Assembly: GCF_006442815.1 (NCBI RefSeq)
Contig: NZ_VFVL01000042.1
Coordinates: forward strand, 1-42,663
Length of the DNA: 42,663 bases
DNA from: Mesorhizobium sp. B2-4-3
GTDB taxonomy: Bacteria > Pseudomonadota > Alphaproteobacteria > Rhizobiales > Rhizobiaceae
Reading direction: 5' to 3'
Positions 26,817-35,100 of this stretch are shown in pieces. Numbering within the stretch: the stretch's first letter is position 1; each line of letters opens with the position of its first letter. A program made the position numbers and the translations under genes. The notes beneath the pieces are model-generated. The model did no database searches, was not told where the DNA came from, and saw only the letters and a program-made list of their open reading frames with translations.

Positions 26817-27041
26817 CGCCATCAATGCCTCGACTATCGCCGGCAACGAGCCGAGCCGGCGCCTGCAGCGGCTAGAGCAAGATCCCGAAAAGTGGGAACC
26901 GGCTTCCGGAACAGATCAGGCTCCAACGAGGAGTTGGACCAGGAAGGCGATTCAACGAAACGTCATCCTGGTCTGGAGCGATTCTGGCAGACGATCTCCG
27001 CCGCAAGGTCCGTAGGCCTATACGCCCGACGGCGACATCCA
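26817..27041 (+). pseudogene. Decayed duplicate of part of the patatin gene, split by a palindromic element
   Basis: Bases 26817-26878 match 24714-24776 of the patatin gene almost base for base (about four mismatches, including ATCAATGCCTCGA and GCCGGCAACGAGCCGAGCC). Bases 26974-27041 match the directly following part (TTCTGGCAGACGATCTC, CCTATACGCCCGA, GGCGACATC). Between them sits about 100 bases of a palindromic element that has no counterpart in the intact gene. The copy has no start, no catalytic serine context and no 3' half. This accounts for most of the 324-base gene-free stretch 26720-27043; I recognise nothing in 26720-26816. Confidence 0.85.
26873..26979. repeat. RIME-like palindromic mosaic element inserted in the patatin duplicate
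   Basis: The element has two imperfect hairpins. The first runs from GAGCAAGATCCCGAAAAGTG (26875) to GATCAGGCTC (ending 26923). The second has arms ACCAGGA (26938-26944) and TCCTGGT (26966-26972). The sequence type is that of the small palindromic intergenic mosaic elements scattered through rhizobial chromosomes. CTAGAGC and CTGGAGC flank it where the intact gene has a single CTGGAGC, consistent with target duplication. There is no coding capacity. Confidence 0.8.
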
Positions 27042-27043
27042 AT

Positions 27044-28072
27044 TTAGAATTTGAGATCGGCGCCTGCCCGCAGCAGCAGCCAGTAGAACAATCCGGTCGC
27101 CCCACCCGCAAGCAGCATCGCCAGCAGGAAGCCGCCATGCGTGTGCGTGAGCGGCAGTCCTTCTGTATTCATGCCGAAGATGCCGACGATCAGCGTTCCC
27201 GGCAGAAGCAGCGCGCTCATGACCGCCAACGCCTTCAGGCTGCGGTTGGATTCGTCCGCGAGTTCCGCCGCGACCTCTTCCTGCAGCAGCCTTGCCCGGT
27301 CGTTGACCATGACGACTTCGCGGTCCAGCCTTTTGAGGCGAGCCGCCAGCTTGCCCAATATCTCATGCGCGCCGGCCGATAATTCCCAGCCGGCACGGTT
27401 CTCGTCCAGGAACAGCGCGACCTGTGCCGCGATCGGCCGGTGCAGCGACACCCCCAGGCGACGCACCTCCTTGATCCGGCGCCTCTCGTCGGCAAGGCGC
27501 TCGGTGACGAGACGGTCCTCGACCTCGTCAAGCTGCTTCGTGGCCAGCGCCAGCCGCCCGCTCGCGCTTCCGCAGAAGGCAAGCACGATAGCGCCGAACA
27601 GCTCGAAGGCGGTCGCCGGTTGGAACCCTTGCGAAAGCGCCTTGTTCACCTCTTCCACAGCCGCCAGCGAATGGCGGCGGCCGGTCACCAGCAACCGGTC
27701 CGTCACCGCGAAATGCAGCCTGCCGATGGTGGTCGACCTTCGCCCGATCTCGCCATGCAGGTCGGCGGCGATCCCGTGCACGACGCCCTTTTCATGCGCC
27801 AGCGCCATGCTGTCCTCATGGCCTTCGAGGATCGCATGCGCCGATTGCGGCAGCGCGCAGGCATGGCTGATCCAGGAATGCGCCCGCTGGTCGATGAGAT
27901 CGACATGCAGCCAAACCCAGCCGTCCGGCGCGGCAAGCGCTGCTTCGATGTCCTTCGGCGCGATCGGCTGCGGCGCTTGGCCTGCGGCGCCGCGATAGGC
28001 CCAGATCAGGCCGGGCGCGTGATGGCGGCTGTCGTCCCAGGCAAGCAGCGTCAGATGCGATGCGTCATTCAT
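27044..28072 (-). CDS. CorA-family zinc/magnesium transporter (ZntB-like)
   Basis: This 342-residue protein has a large cytosolic N-terminal domain with a long helical stalk (for example LATKQLDEVEDRLVTERLADE) and two C-terminal transmembrane helices. The first ends in the family signature GMN (FGMNTEGLP), followed by the short loop LTHTHGG and a last helix. ZntB members move zinc, CorA members magnesium; the EGLP loop and the short N-terminus are closer to ZntB. The gene is convergent with the patatin remnant and about 80 bases downstream of pit, separated from it by a terminator. The transported ion is inferred. Confidence 0.85.
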   Translation of the reverse strand: MNDASHLTLLAWDDSRHHAPGLIWAYRGAAGQAPQPIAPKDIEAALAAPDGWVWLHVDLIDQRAHSWISHACALPQSAHAILEGHEDSMALAHEKGVVHGIAADLHGEIGRRSTTIGRLHFAVTDRLLVTGRRHSLAAVEEVNKALSQGFQPATAFELFGAIVLAFCGSASGRLALATKQLDEVEDRLVTERLADERRRIKEVRRLGVSLHRPIAAQVALFLDENRAGWELSAGAHEILGKLAARLKRLDREVVMVNDRARLLQEEVAAELADESNRSLKALAVMSALLLPGTLIVGIFGMNTEGLPLTHTHGGFLLAMLLAGGATGLFYWLLLRAGADLKF

Positions 28073-28100
28073 GGCCGCTCAATCACATGCTCGAAAGCAA

Positions 28101-28124
28101 GACGGCGCCGGAACCGGCGCCGTC
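28101..28124 (-). terminator. Transcription terminator after the pit gene
   Basis: GACGGCGCCGG and CCGGCGCCGTC are perfect 11-bp inverted repeats around two bases. On the minus strand the stem is followed by TTGCTTTCG, a weak U-rich tail. It lies 30 bases after the phosphate transporter stop and separates pit from zntB. Confidence 0.75.
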
Positions 28125-28153
28125 GATGTTGCTGGTCAGGCAAGAACCGCCGC

Positions 28154-29764
28154 TCAGAAAACGTGACGCAGGATCACGAACAGCACGAAGGCCAGAGCGA
28201 TCGAGCAGGGCAGCGTGAGCACCCAGGCCAGCAGGAGGTTGCGCACGGTCGACCACTGCAGGCCGGAGCCGTTGGCCGCCATGGTGCCGGCGACGCCGGA
28301 CGACAGCACGTGCGTCGTCGACACCGGCAGGCCGAAACGGTCGGCCATGCCGATGGTGATCATCGCGACCAGCTCGGCGGCGGCGCCCTGGCCATAGGTC
28401 AGGTGGCTCTTGCCGATCTTCTCGCCGACGGTGACGACGATGCGCTTCCAGCCGACCATGGTGCCAAGGCCGAGCGCCAGCGCCACGGCGATCTTCACCC
28501 ACAGCGGGATGAACTTCGTCGCGTTGTCGACCGCCTTATGGTAGTCAGTCACCGACTTCAGGTCGGCGTCCTGCATCGGCAGTAGCTTCTTCTTGTCGAT
28601 CAGCTTCAGCGCTTCGCCGATCAGGTATATGTCGTTGCGCGCGTTGCTGACCAGGTCGGTCGGCACGTTGTCGACGGAAGCGTAGGGCTGCAGCCCGGCG
28701 GTGGTGTTGTGGATATAGGTCTGCAGCGCAACGGTCGTCTGATCGTTCCATGTCTTGCTGCGCACGGCTTCCTGCACGGCTGCCTTTGCGGCGTTGGCAT
28801 CGGCAACGGTGACGCCGGGCTTGGCATATTTGCCCAGCGCCGTCTCGACGCTGGCGGAGGCCGACTTGTAGGCTTCGAGATAGTTGATGTCGGGCGTGCG
28901 GTTGAGCGCGTAAGCCGTCGGCACGACGCCGATCAGGATCAGCATGATCAGCCCCATGCCCTTCTGACCGTCATTGGAACCGTGCGCGAAGCTGACGCCG
29001 GTGCAGGTGAAGATCAGCAGCGCGCGGATCCACCATGGCGGCGGCGCATTGCCCTTCGGCGCTTCGTAGAGCGCCGGATTGCGCACCAGGAGCTTCATGG
29101 CATAGAGCAGGATGGCGGCGGCGAAGAAGCCGACGATCGGCGAGACTAGCAAGGTGATGCCGACATTGGTCGCCTGGCCCCAGTCGACGCCGCTGGTGGC
29201 GCTTCCGGCCGGGGCCATGAACTGGTTGGCAAGGCCGACGCCGATGATCGAGCCGACCATCGTGTGCGAGCTCGAGGCCGGCAGGCCGAGGAACCAGGTG
29301 CCGAGGTTCCACAGGATGGCGGCGACCAGAAGAGCGAACACCATGGCGAAGCCGGATGACGAGCCGACCTGCAGGATGAGCTCGACCGGCAGCAGCGACA
29401 GTATGCCGAACGCCACCGCGCCACTCGAGGTCAAGACGCCGAGGAAATTGAAGACCCCCGACCACATGACGGCGAATTCGGCCGGCAACGACCGCGTGTA
29501 GATGACGGTGGCCACTGCGTTGGCGGTGTCGTGGAAGCCGTTGACGAACTCGAAGCCCAGCGCAATCAGAAGGGCGATGCCGAGCAGGATCCAGGGCACC
29601 GTCTTGGCGATGGCCAGATCCTGGCTCAGCGCATAGCCGACATAGATGATGCCGACGAGCACCAGCACGCCGAAAGCCGGCAGGAACCATTTGGCACCGC
29701 CCGATTGTTCTAGGGGATGATCCGGTCTCGGGATCCCCGCCTCACTGGAAACTACGTCCACCAT
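28154..29764 (-). CDS. Inorganic phosphate transporter, Pit family
   Basis: This 536-residue inner-membrane low-affinity phosphate:proton symporter has the two Pit signatures, GFHDTANAVAT in the N-terminal half and GSNDGQKG in the second half, plus the C-terminal repeat with STTHVLSSGVAGTM. A long hydrophilic central region (about residues 320-430, NYLEAYKSASASVETALGKY...) separates the halves, as in E. coli PitA. ATG at 29764 (MVDVVSSEAG) is chosen; the frame is open to 29881, but that part runs through the repeat array. The upstream 19-bp repeats (29840-29909) are placed to control it. The gene ends with a strong hairpin. Confidence 0.93.
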   Translation of the reverse strand: MVDVVSSEAGIPRPDHPLEQSGGAKWFLPAFGVLVLVGIIYVGYALSQDLAIAKTVPWILLGIALLIALGFEFVNGFHDTANAVATVIYTRSLPAEFAVMWSGVFNFLGVLTSSGAVAFGILSLLPVELILQVGSSSGFAMVFALLVAAILWNLGTWFLGLPASSSHTMVGSIIGVGLANQFMAPAGSATSGVDWGQATNVGITLLVSPIVGFFAAAILLYAMKLLVRNPALYEAPKGNAPPPWWIRALLIFTCTGVSFAHGSNDGQKGMGLIMLILIGVVPTAYALNRTPDINYLEAYKSASASVETALGKYAKPGVTVADANAAKAAVQEAVRSKTWNDQTTVALQTYIHNTTAGLQPYASVDNVPTDLVSNARNDIYLIGEALKLIDKKKLLPMQDADLKSVTDYHKAVDNATKFIPLWVKIAVALALGLGTMVGWKRIVVTVGEKIGKSHLTYGQGAAAELVAMITIGMADRFGLPVSTTHVLSSGVAGTMAANGSGLQWSTVRNLLLAWVLTLPCSIALAFVLFVILRHVF

Positions 29765-29839
29765 TGTCCCACTCCGTTTGCATTGCAGCAAAGAACCGGG
29801 GAGGACGCTATGTCCCCAGGATGAAGCTGGTGTGACGCT

Positions 29840-29909
29840 CTTAACAGTTTGGTCACCACCAAACAGTTTGGTCACTACCAAACAGTTTGGTCACTACCAA
29901 ACCGTTTGG
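29840..29909. repeat. Four tandem 19-bp repeats, each with the palindrome CCAAACnGTTTGG
   Basis: Three full palindromes start at 29859 (CCAAACAGTTTGG), 29878 (identical) and 29897 (CCAAACCGTTTGG). A fourth at 29840 has a degenerate left arm (CTTAACAGTTTGG). The period is exactly 19 bp, with TCAC(C/T)A between palindromes. The first two full copies extend to ACCAAACAGTTTGGT, perfect over 15 bp. The array lies 4 bases after the tetR stop and about 75 bases before the pit start, a likely cluster of operators for pit. Confidence 0.85.
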
Positions 29910-29913
29910 CGAC

Positions 29914-30447
29914 CTATCCGGCTATCTTCAGGAGCGAGGACACCAGAAGCCTGCGCTCGTCTTCGGACAGCACGTCTGAATCGAACAGATTCATGCTGCG
30001 CATCCCCTCGATGGCGAGATAGCAGACCAGCAGCGAGCCGAGGTCGTCCGTCTCTCCCTTCAGCCGTTCGAACAGCTGGTGCTTGAAGGCCTTGATCGGC
30101 GTCAGGAAATCGGGATCTTCGGCGATCGCCGAGAACATCCAGGACGCCGAGGGTTTCGGCCGCTCGCAGTCGTCGGCCGACAGCTTGATATAGGCTGAGA
30201 GCACGCTTTCGTGGCCGGCCTCGGTAGCGCGTGTTTCCAGCGCCTTCTGGAAATCGCTGAGATAGCTTTCGACCAGCCCCTGCATCAGCTTGGCCTTGGT
30301 TGGGAAGTTGTAGAGCAGGCCGCCTTTCGACACGCCGGCGCGGCTGGCAACCGCCTCGAGCGACAGGCTTCCCGGACCAGCCTCGCGCGCCACGTCGGCG
30401 GCGGCGGCAAGTATCTTTTCGCGTGAGTTGGCCCTGGGTACTCTCAT
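29914..30447 (-). CDS. TetR-family transcriptional regulator
   Basis: This 177-residue regulator has an N-terminal TetR helix-turn-helix (residues about 8-55: REKILAAAADVAREAG, then LEAVASRAGVSKGGLLYNFPTKAKLMQGLV) and a divergent ligand-binding C-terminal domain with no recognisable ligand motif. ATG at 30447 is the only sensible start. It is divergent from the RND efflux operon, the usual position of a TetR repressor of such pumps; the palindrome ACCGTCCAGCCGGT between them is a candidate operator. It also ends just before a palindrome array upstream of pit. Whether it binds one or both cannot be told from sequence; the two motifs differ. Confidence 0.88.
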   Translation of the reverse strand: MRVPRANSREKILAAAADVAREAGPGSLSLEAVASRAGVSKGGLLYNFPTKAKLMQGLVESYLSDFQKALETRATEAGHESVLSAYIKLSADDCERPKPSASWMFSAIAEDPDFLTPIKAFKHQLFERLKGETDDLGSLLVCYLAIEGMRSMNLFDSDVLSEDERRLLVSSLLKIAG

Positions 30448-30478
30448 CGCGCTTCCCCCTACATTAGCCTAGGCGGAA

Positions 30479-30507
30479 TTGACAAGACCGTCCAGCCGGT
30501 ACAGTAA
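30479..30507 (+). promoter_or_regulatory. Promoter and candidate operator of the RND efflux operon
   Basis: TTGACA at 30479-30484 is a perfect -35 box, with a weak -10 (TACAGT at 30500 or CAGTAA at 30502) 15-17 bases later. Between the two lies ACCGTCCAGCCGGT (30487-30500), an inverted repeat with arms ACCG/CGGT. A repressor bound there would block the promoter. The region also holds the tetR start on the other strand, so autoregulation is plausible. Confidence 0.5.
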
Positions 30508-30596
30508 GGCGCCCGCCATTTGAAATCGGGACTTATCGTCGATATGTGTCCCGGCATCGATTGTTTTGCCGGTTGCCGGCTCGAGGGGAACCATCC

Positions 30597-31883
30597 GTGA
30601 AGCGCTTTTTCATCATCGCCGGATTTTTGCTTTTGCTCGCTCTGGTGTGCGTCGGCATCGTAGGCTTCAACTTCATGCGCGATGCCGGCATCAAGCAGTA
30701 TTTCGCCACCATGAAGCCGCCGGCCGCGACGGTCTCGACAGTGACCGTCGAGCCTTCGAAGTGGACGCCCGGCGTCGAGGCCATCGGCACCGTCAACGCC
30801 GTACGCGGCGTCGATCTCACCCTCGAGACGAGCGGCATCGTCAAGGACATCCTTTTCCACGCCAACCAGAAGGTTGCCGCCGACGCGGTGTTGGTGCAGC
30901 TCGACGATGCCGTGGAGAAAGCCGATCTGGTGGCGCAGAAGGCGCAGGCCGCCTCCGACCAGGCGGCGCTAACCCGCGCCATCGAATTGCAGCGGCGCGG
31001 CGTCGGCACGGACGCGACGCTCGACGCCGCGCGTGCGGCGGCCGACGCCTCGGCCGCGCAGGTCAACAAGCTGCAGGCAGTGCTCGACCAGAAGCAGTTG
31101 TCCGCGCCCTTCGGCGGCACGGTCGGTATCCCGAAGATCGACGTCGGCCAGTACCTGGCCCCCGGCAACGCGGTGGTGACGATCCAGGATTTGGACACGA
31201 TGCGGGTCGACTTCACGGTACCCGAACAGCAGCTGCCGCTGCTCAAGATCGGCCAGACCGTCAAGCTCGGCGGCAACCTTGCCGACATGTCCTTTGCCGG
31301 CTCCATTCGCGGCATCGACCCCAAGATCGATCCGGCAAGCCGGCTGGTCTCGATCCGCGGCGAGGTCGCCAATCCGGAAGGCAAGCTGACGCCTGGCCAG
31401 TTCGTCCAGATCCGCGTCGAGCTGCCGCAGGAAAACAACGTCATCTCCGTGCCGCAGACGGCGGTGACGACGAGCCTCTATGGCGATTATGTCTTCGTGG
31501 TCGAGCCGGCGAAATCTGCCGAGGGCGCGGCGCCGGCTCCGGCAAAGCCGGACGAGCAGAAGGCCGGCGCCGGCAAGGCGGCCGGCGATGCCGCCAAGCC
31601 CGCCGACAACGCGGCAAAGCCGGCGGACGCGAAGCCGGCCGACAAGGCGTCCGGCGACGCCGCAAAGCCGCCAGAGGCCGCGCAGCAGCCTGCGCTCACC
31701 ATCTCGCAGGTCTTCGTCAAGCTCGGCCGCCGCAACAACGGCATGGTCGAGATTGCCGAGGGCCTCAAGGCCGGCGACCAGGTCGTCACGGCCGGCCAGA
31801 ACCGGCTCTTCAACGGCATGTCGGTTGCCGTCGATAACACCATCGATCCCAGCAAATCGGCGAACAAGCAGGTTCAGCAATGA
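30597..31883 (+). CDS. RND efflux membrane fusion protein (HlyD/AcrA family)
   Basis: This 428-residue periplasmic adaptor has an N-terminal membrane anchor (FFIIAGFLLLLALVCVGIVGF), a barrel-sandwich/lipoyl segment (GTVNAVRGVDLTLETSGIV, later VGIPKIDVGQYLAPG), a helical hairpin (DQAALTRAIELQRRGVGTD, then ARAAADASAAQVNKLQAVLDQ) and a beta-barrel domain. Residues about 305-365 are an unusual insert of Ala/Lys/Pro/Asp repeats (AAKPAD units) inside the C-terminal domain, probably an unstructured linker. GTG at 30597 has GAGGGG upstream. It overlaps the pump gene by four bases (ATGA). There is no outer-membrane channel gene in the window. Confidence 0.9.
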   Translation: MKRFFIIAGFLLLLALVCVGIVGFNFMRDAGIKQYFATMKPPAATVSTVTVEPSKWTPGVEAIGTVNAVRGVDLTLETSGIVKDILFHANQKVAADAVLVQLDDAVEKADLVAQKAQAASDQAALTRAIELQRRGVGTDATLDAARAAADASAAQVNKLQAVLDQKQLSAPFGGTVGIPKIDVGQYLAPGNAVVTIQDLDTMRVDFTVPEQQLPLLKIGQTVKLGGNLADMSFAGSIRGIDPKIDPASRLVSIRGEVANPEGKLTPGQFVQIRVELPQENNVISVPQTAVTTSLYGDYVFVVEPAKSAEGAAPAPAKPDEQKAGAGKAAGDAAKPADNAAKPADAKPADKASGDAAKPPEAAQQPALTISQVFVKLGRRNNGMVEIAEGLKAGDQVVTAGQNRLFNGMSVAVDNTIDPSKSANKQVQQ

Positions 31884-34800
31884 GCTTCTCCGACCTCTTC
31901 ATTCGCCGGCCGGTGCTCTCGACGGTGCTGGCCTGCCTGATCCTGCTGCTCGGTTTCCAGGGCATCTTCGGCCTGTCGATCCGTCAGTATCCTAAGGTCG
32001 ACGAGACGGCGATCACCATCACCACGGCCTATCCCGGCGCCAGCGCCGACCTGATCCAGGGCTTCATCTCGGCCCCGATCGCGCGCGCCGTCGCCTCGAC
32101 CGAGAACATCGACTACGTGACCTCGTCCAGCCGTCCGTCATCGAGCGCGGTGACCGTGCAGATGAAGCTCGGCTCCAATCCGGATGTGGCGCTGGCAGAG
32201 GTGTTGTCCAAGGTCCAGGGCGTGCGCGGCACCTTGCCCGACGCGTCCAAGGACCCGGTCATCGTCAAGGGCACCGGGCAGCAGTTCGCGATGATGTACA
32301 TCTCGATGCAGAACCCGAACATGACCAAGGAGCAGCTCACCGAATATATCGAGCGCGTCATACGGCCTCGCATCTCGACCGTGGAAGGTGTCGCCGACGT
32401 CCAGATCTTCGGCGCCCAGGAATATTCCATGCGCATCTGGATCGACCCCATCCGGCTCGCCGCCCGTGGCGCCACCGCCGTGGACGTGCTGACCGCGATC
32501 AACAACTCGAACTTCCTGTCGGCGCCCGGCAACACCCAGAACGAATATGTGGTCTCCTCGATCACCGTGCATTCGACCCTGCAGACGCCCGAGGCCTTCG
32601 CCCAGTTGCCGATCCGCTCGACGGATGGCCAGGTGGTGCGCCTGCGCGATGTCGCGCGTGTCGAGCTCGGCGCGGAGAACACCGACACCAGGGTGAGCTT
32701 CAACGGCAAGCCGGGAACCTTCCTGGCCATTTTCCCGACGCCCGCGGCCAACCCGCTGACGACGGCGGCGGCGCTGACCAAGCTCGTGCCGCAGATCCAG
32801 GATACGCTGCCGAAAGGCATGACGATCGAGGTCGTTTACGACGCGACGGGCCAGATCAGCGCCTCGATCGAGGAGGTGTTCAAGACCATCGGCGAGGCGG
32901 TCGCCATCGTCATCGTGGTCATCCTCCTGTTCCTGGGCTCGTTCCGCTCGGTGATGATGCCGATCGTCACCATCCCCCTGTCGCTGATCGGCGTCTGCTT
33001 CATCCTGTTTGCGGTCGGTTATTCGATCAACCTTCTGTCGCTGCTGGCCATGGTGCTGGCGATCGGCCTTGTCGTCGACGACGCCATTGTCGTGGTGGAG
33101 AACATCCACCGCCACATGGAGGAAGACGGCATGTCGCCGATGCAGGCGGCCTTCAACGGCATGCGCGAGATCGCGACGGCCATCGTGGCGATGACCGTGA
33201 CGCTGGCCGCCGTGTTCGCCCCGCTTGCCTTCACCGGCGGCCTCACCGGCGCGCTGTTCCGCGAATTCGCGGTGACGCTGGCCGGCTCGGTGGTGCTGTC
33301 GGGCCTGATTGCCATGACCATCACGCCGATGATGTCCGCTCGCCTGCTGAAGCCGGGCCAGCACGGCCGCTTCCAGCGGATCGTCGACGGAACCTTCAGT
33401 CGCGTCGAGCGCGTCTACGAACGGGCAGTCACCGCTTCGCTCAGGAACCGGCCGGTGACGCTGATCATCGTGATCGCCCTCGTCGCGCTGACCGGCTTCA
33501 TGTTCACCAAGACCTCGACCGAGCTGGCGCCGGAAGAAGATCAGGGCTTCCTGCTCTCGATCGTTACCGCGCCGCGCTACGCGACATCGGATTACACCGA
33601 GACCTACGTCAACCAGATGCTTGGCCTGGTGAAGGATATTCCCGAGACCAGGGCGCAATTCTCCGCCGTCGCCTTCGGCGGCGCGACCAACGGCGCCTTC
33701 GTCGGCTTCGCCTTCAAGGACTGGGCGGAACGCAAGCGCAGTTCGAAGGAGCTCCAGGCCGACATCCAGGGCCGCCTGGCCAAGGTGGCCGGCGTCGAAG
33801 CCTTCGTCTTCGCGCCGCCGACGCTGCCCGGCTCCGGCGGCGGCCTGCCGATTTCCATGGTGGTGCGCTCCACCGGAGCTCCCTCGGAGGTCTTCGAGCA
33901 AGCGGAGAAGATCAAGAGCAAGGCGCAGGCCTCCGGCCGCTTCATCGTCGTGCAGAACTCGATGTCTTACGATGCGCCGCAGGTGACCGTGACGATCGAC
34001 CGCGAGCGCGCGGCAGCATTGAACTTGCCGATCGCCGATATCGGCAATACGCTGACGCTGCTTGTCGGCGGCTCGGAAGTGGCGCAGTTCGACCGCGACT
34101 CCAACAGCTACGACATCATTCCGCAGGTGCCGCAGGAATTCCGCGACAATCCCGACAAGCTCGGCGAGTATTTCGTGCGCAGTGTCGACGGCAAGATGGT
34201 GCCGCTGTCGGCGGTCGTGAATATCTCGACCAATGCCTCGCCGGCGGCCATCGAGCAGTTCAACCAGCTGAACTCCTCGACGATCTCGGCTTTGCCTCTG
34301 CCCGGCGTGACCACCGGCGACGGCCTGAAGGTGCTGGAGGACCTCGCTAAGGAGACCCTGCCCGACACTTTCTTCGTCGACTATTCCGGCCAGTCGCGGC
34401 AGGAGAAGGAACAGGGCAACACCATCCTGATCGCCTTCGCGGCGGCGGTGATCGTGATCTATCTGGTGCTGGCGGCCCAGTTCGAGAGCTTCCGCGATCC
34501 GCTGATCATCATGATGGCGGTGCCACTGTCGATCTTCGGCGCGATCGTGCCGCTCAACATCGGCCTGGGGACGCTGAACATCTACACCCAGGTCGGCCTG
34601 ATCACGCTGATCGGCCTGATCACCAAGCACGGCATTCTGCTGGTGGAATTCGCCAACCAGCAGCGTGAAATACATGGCATGCGCCGACGCGACGCCATCA
34701 TCGCTTCGGCCAAGGTGCGCCTGCGGCCGATCCTGATGACCACGGCGGCCATGGCGCTCGGCGTCGTGCCGCTGATCGTCTCCAGCGGCGCCGGTGCGGC

Positions 34801-34963
34801 CGCGCGCTATTCGATGGGCCTGGTCATCTTCACCGGCATCCTGGTCGGCACCATGTTCACGCTCTTCGTCGTGCCGATGTTCTACACCTTCATCGCCAGC
34901 AAGGACTTGCCGCATCTCGCCGAGAAGCCCGATCCAAAGCTGATGCCGGCGCTGCCGAGCTGA
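31880..34963 (+). CDS. RND-family multidrug efflux pump (AcrB/MexB superfamily)
   Basis: This 1027-residue inner-membrane proton antiporter with the twelve-helix RND layout forms a trimer with the adaptor encoded upstream. The first helix starts at LSTVLACLILLLGFQGIFG. The proton-relay Asp pair is at residues 400-401 (LVVDDAIVVVENIHRHME), and further RND signatures are GEAVAIVIVVILLFLGS and the late GLITKHGILLVEF (the Lys of helix 10) and GVVPLIVSSGAGAAARYSMG. It closely resembles the MexF/AcrB-like pumps of rhizobia. Its overlap with the adaptor gene shows coupling, and a strong terminator follows. Drug specificity is not readable. Confidence 0.95.
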   Translation: MSFSDLFIRRPVLSTVLACLILLLGFQGIFGLSIRQYPKVDETAITITTAYPGASADLIQGFISAPIARAVASTENIDYVTSSSRPSSSAVTVQMKLGSNPDVALAEVLSKVQGVRGTLPDASKDPVIVKGTGQQFAMMYISMQNPNMTKEQLTEYIERVIRPRISTVEGVADVQIFGAQEYSMRIWIDPIRLAARGATAVDVLTAINNSNFLSAPGNTQNEYVVSSITVHSTLQTPEAFAQLPIRSTDGQVVRLRDVARVELGAENTDTRVSFNGKPGTFLAIFPTPAANPLTTAAALTKLVPQIQDTLPKGMTIEVVYDATGQISASIEEVFKTIGEAVAIVIVVILLFLGSFRSVMMPIVTIPLSLIGVCFILFAVGYSINLLSLLAMVLAIGLVVDDAIVVVENIHRHMEEDGMSPMQAAFNGMREIATAIVAMTVTLAAVFAPLAFTGGLTGALFREFAVTLAGSVVLSGLIAMTITPMMSARLLKPGQHGRFQRIVDGTFSRVERVYERAVTASLRNRPVTLIIVIALVALTGFMFTKTSTELAPEEDQGFLLSIVTAPRYATSDYTETYVNQMLGLVKDIPETRAQFSAVAFGGATNGAFVGFAFKDWAERKRSSKELQADIQGRLAKVAGVEAFVFAPPTLPGSGGGLPISMVVRSTGAPSEVFEQAEKIKSKAQASGRFIVVQNSMSYDAPQVTVTIDRERAAALNLPIADIGNTLTLLVGGSEVAQFDRDSNSYDIIPQVPQEFRDNPDKLGEYFVRSVDGKMVPLSAVVNISTNASPAAIEQFNQLNSSTISALPLPGVTTGDGLKVLEDLAKETLPDTFFVDYSGQSRQEKEQGNTILIAFAAAVIVIYLVLAAQFESFRDPLIIMMAVPLSIFGAIVPLNIGLGTLNIYTQVGLITLIGLITKHGILLVEFANQQREIHGMRRRDAIIASAKVRLRPILMTTAAMALGVVPLIVSSGAGAAARYSMGLVIFTGILVGTMFTLFVVPMFYTFIASKDLPHLAEKPDPKLMPALPS

Positions 34964-34985
34964 GACGGCAAACGAAGCGAAAAAC

Positions 34986-35015
34986 AAAAGAGGCCGGAAA
35001 TTCCGGCCTCTTTTT
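34986..35015 (+). terminator. Rho-independent terminator after the RND operon
   Basis: AAAAGAGGCCGGAA, one base, then TTCCGGCCTCTTTTT form a perfect 14-bp inverted repeat ending in a T-run, 23 bases after the pump stop. The A-rich left flank makes it usable from the minus strand as well, where it would also end the YkuD transcript 85 bases away. Confidence 0.9.
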
Positions 35016-35100
35016 GGTGGTCGCCCCACGGCTTCGGCGCTATCCCGAAGGCGGCAACCCGCCTGCTACTTTACCCAGCCCGTTACTTGACCCCAGCCTG

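Noticed and set aside
29840..29909. CRISPR-like array
   Set aside because: The repeats are 19 bp with no unique spacers of 30-40 bp and no cas genes; they are tandem palindromes.
31540..31680. GC-rich short repeats
   Set aside because: They encode the Ala/Lys/Pro linker of the RND adaptor and stay in frame.
32138..35029. 963-codon minus-strand open frame
   Set aside because: It is antisense to the RND pump gene, which has full motifs; the His/Arg/Asp-rich translation is a codon-bias artefact.
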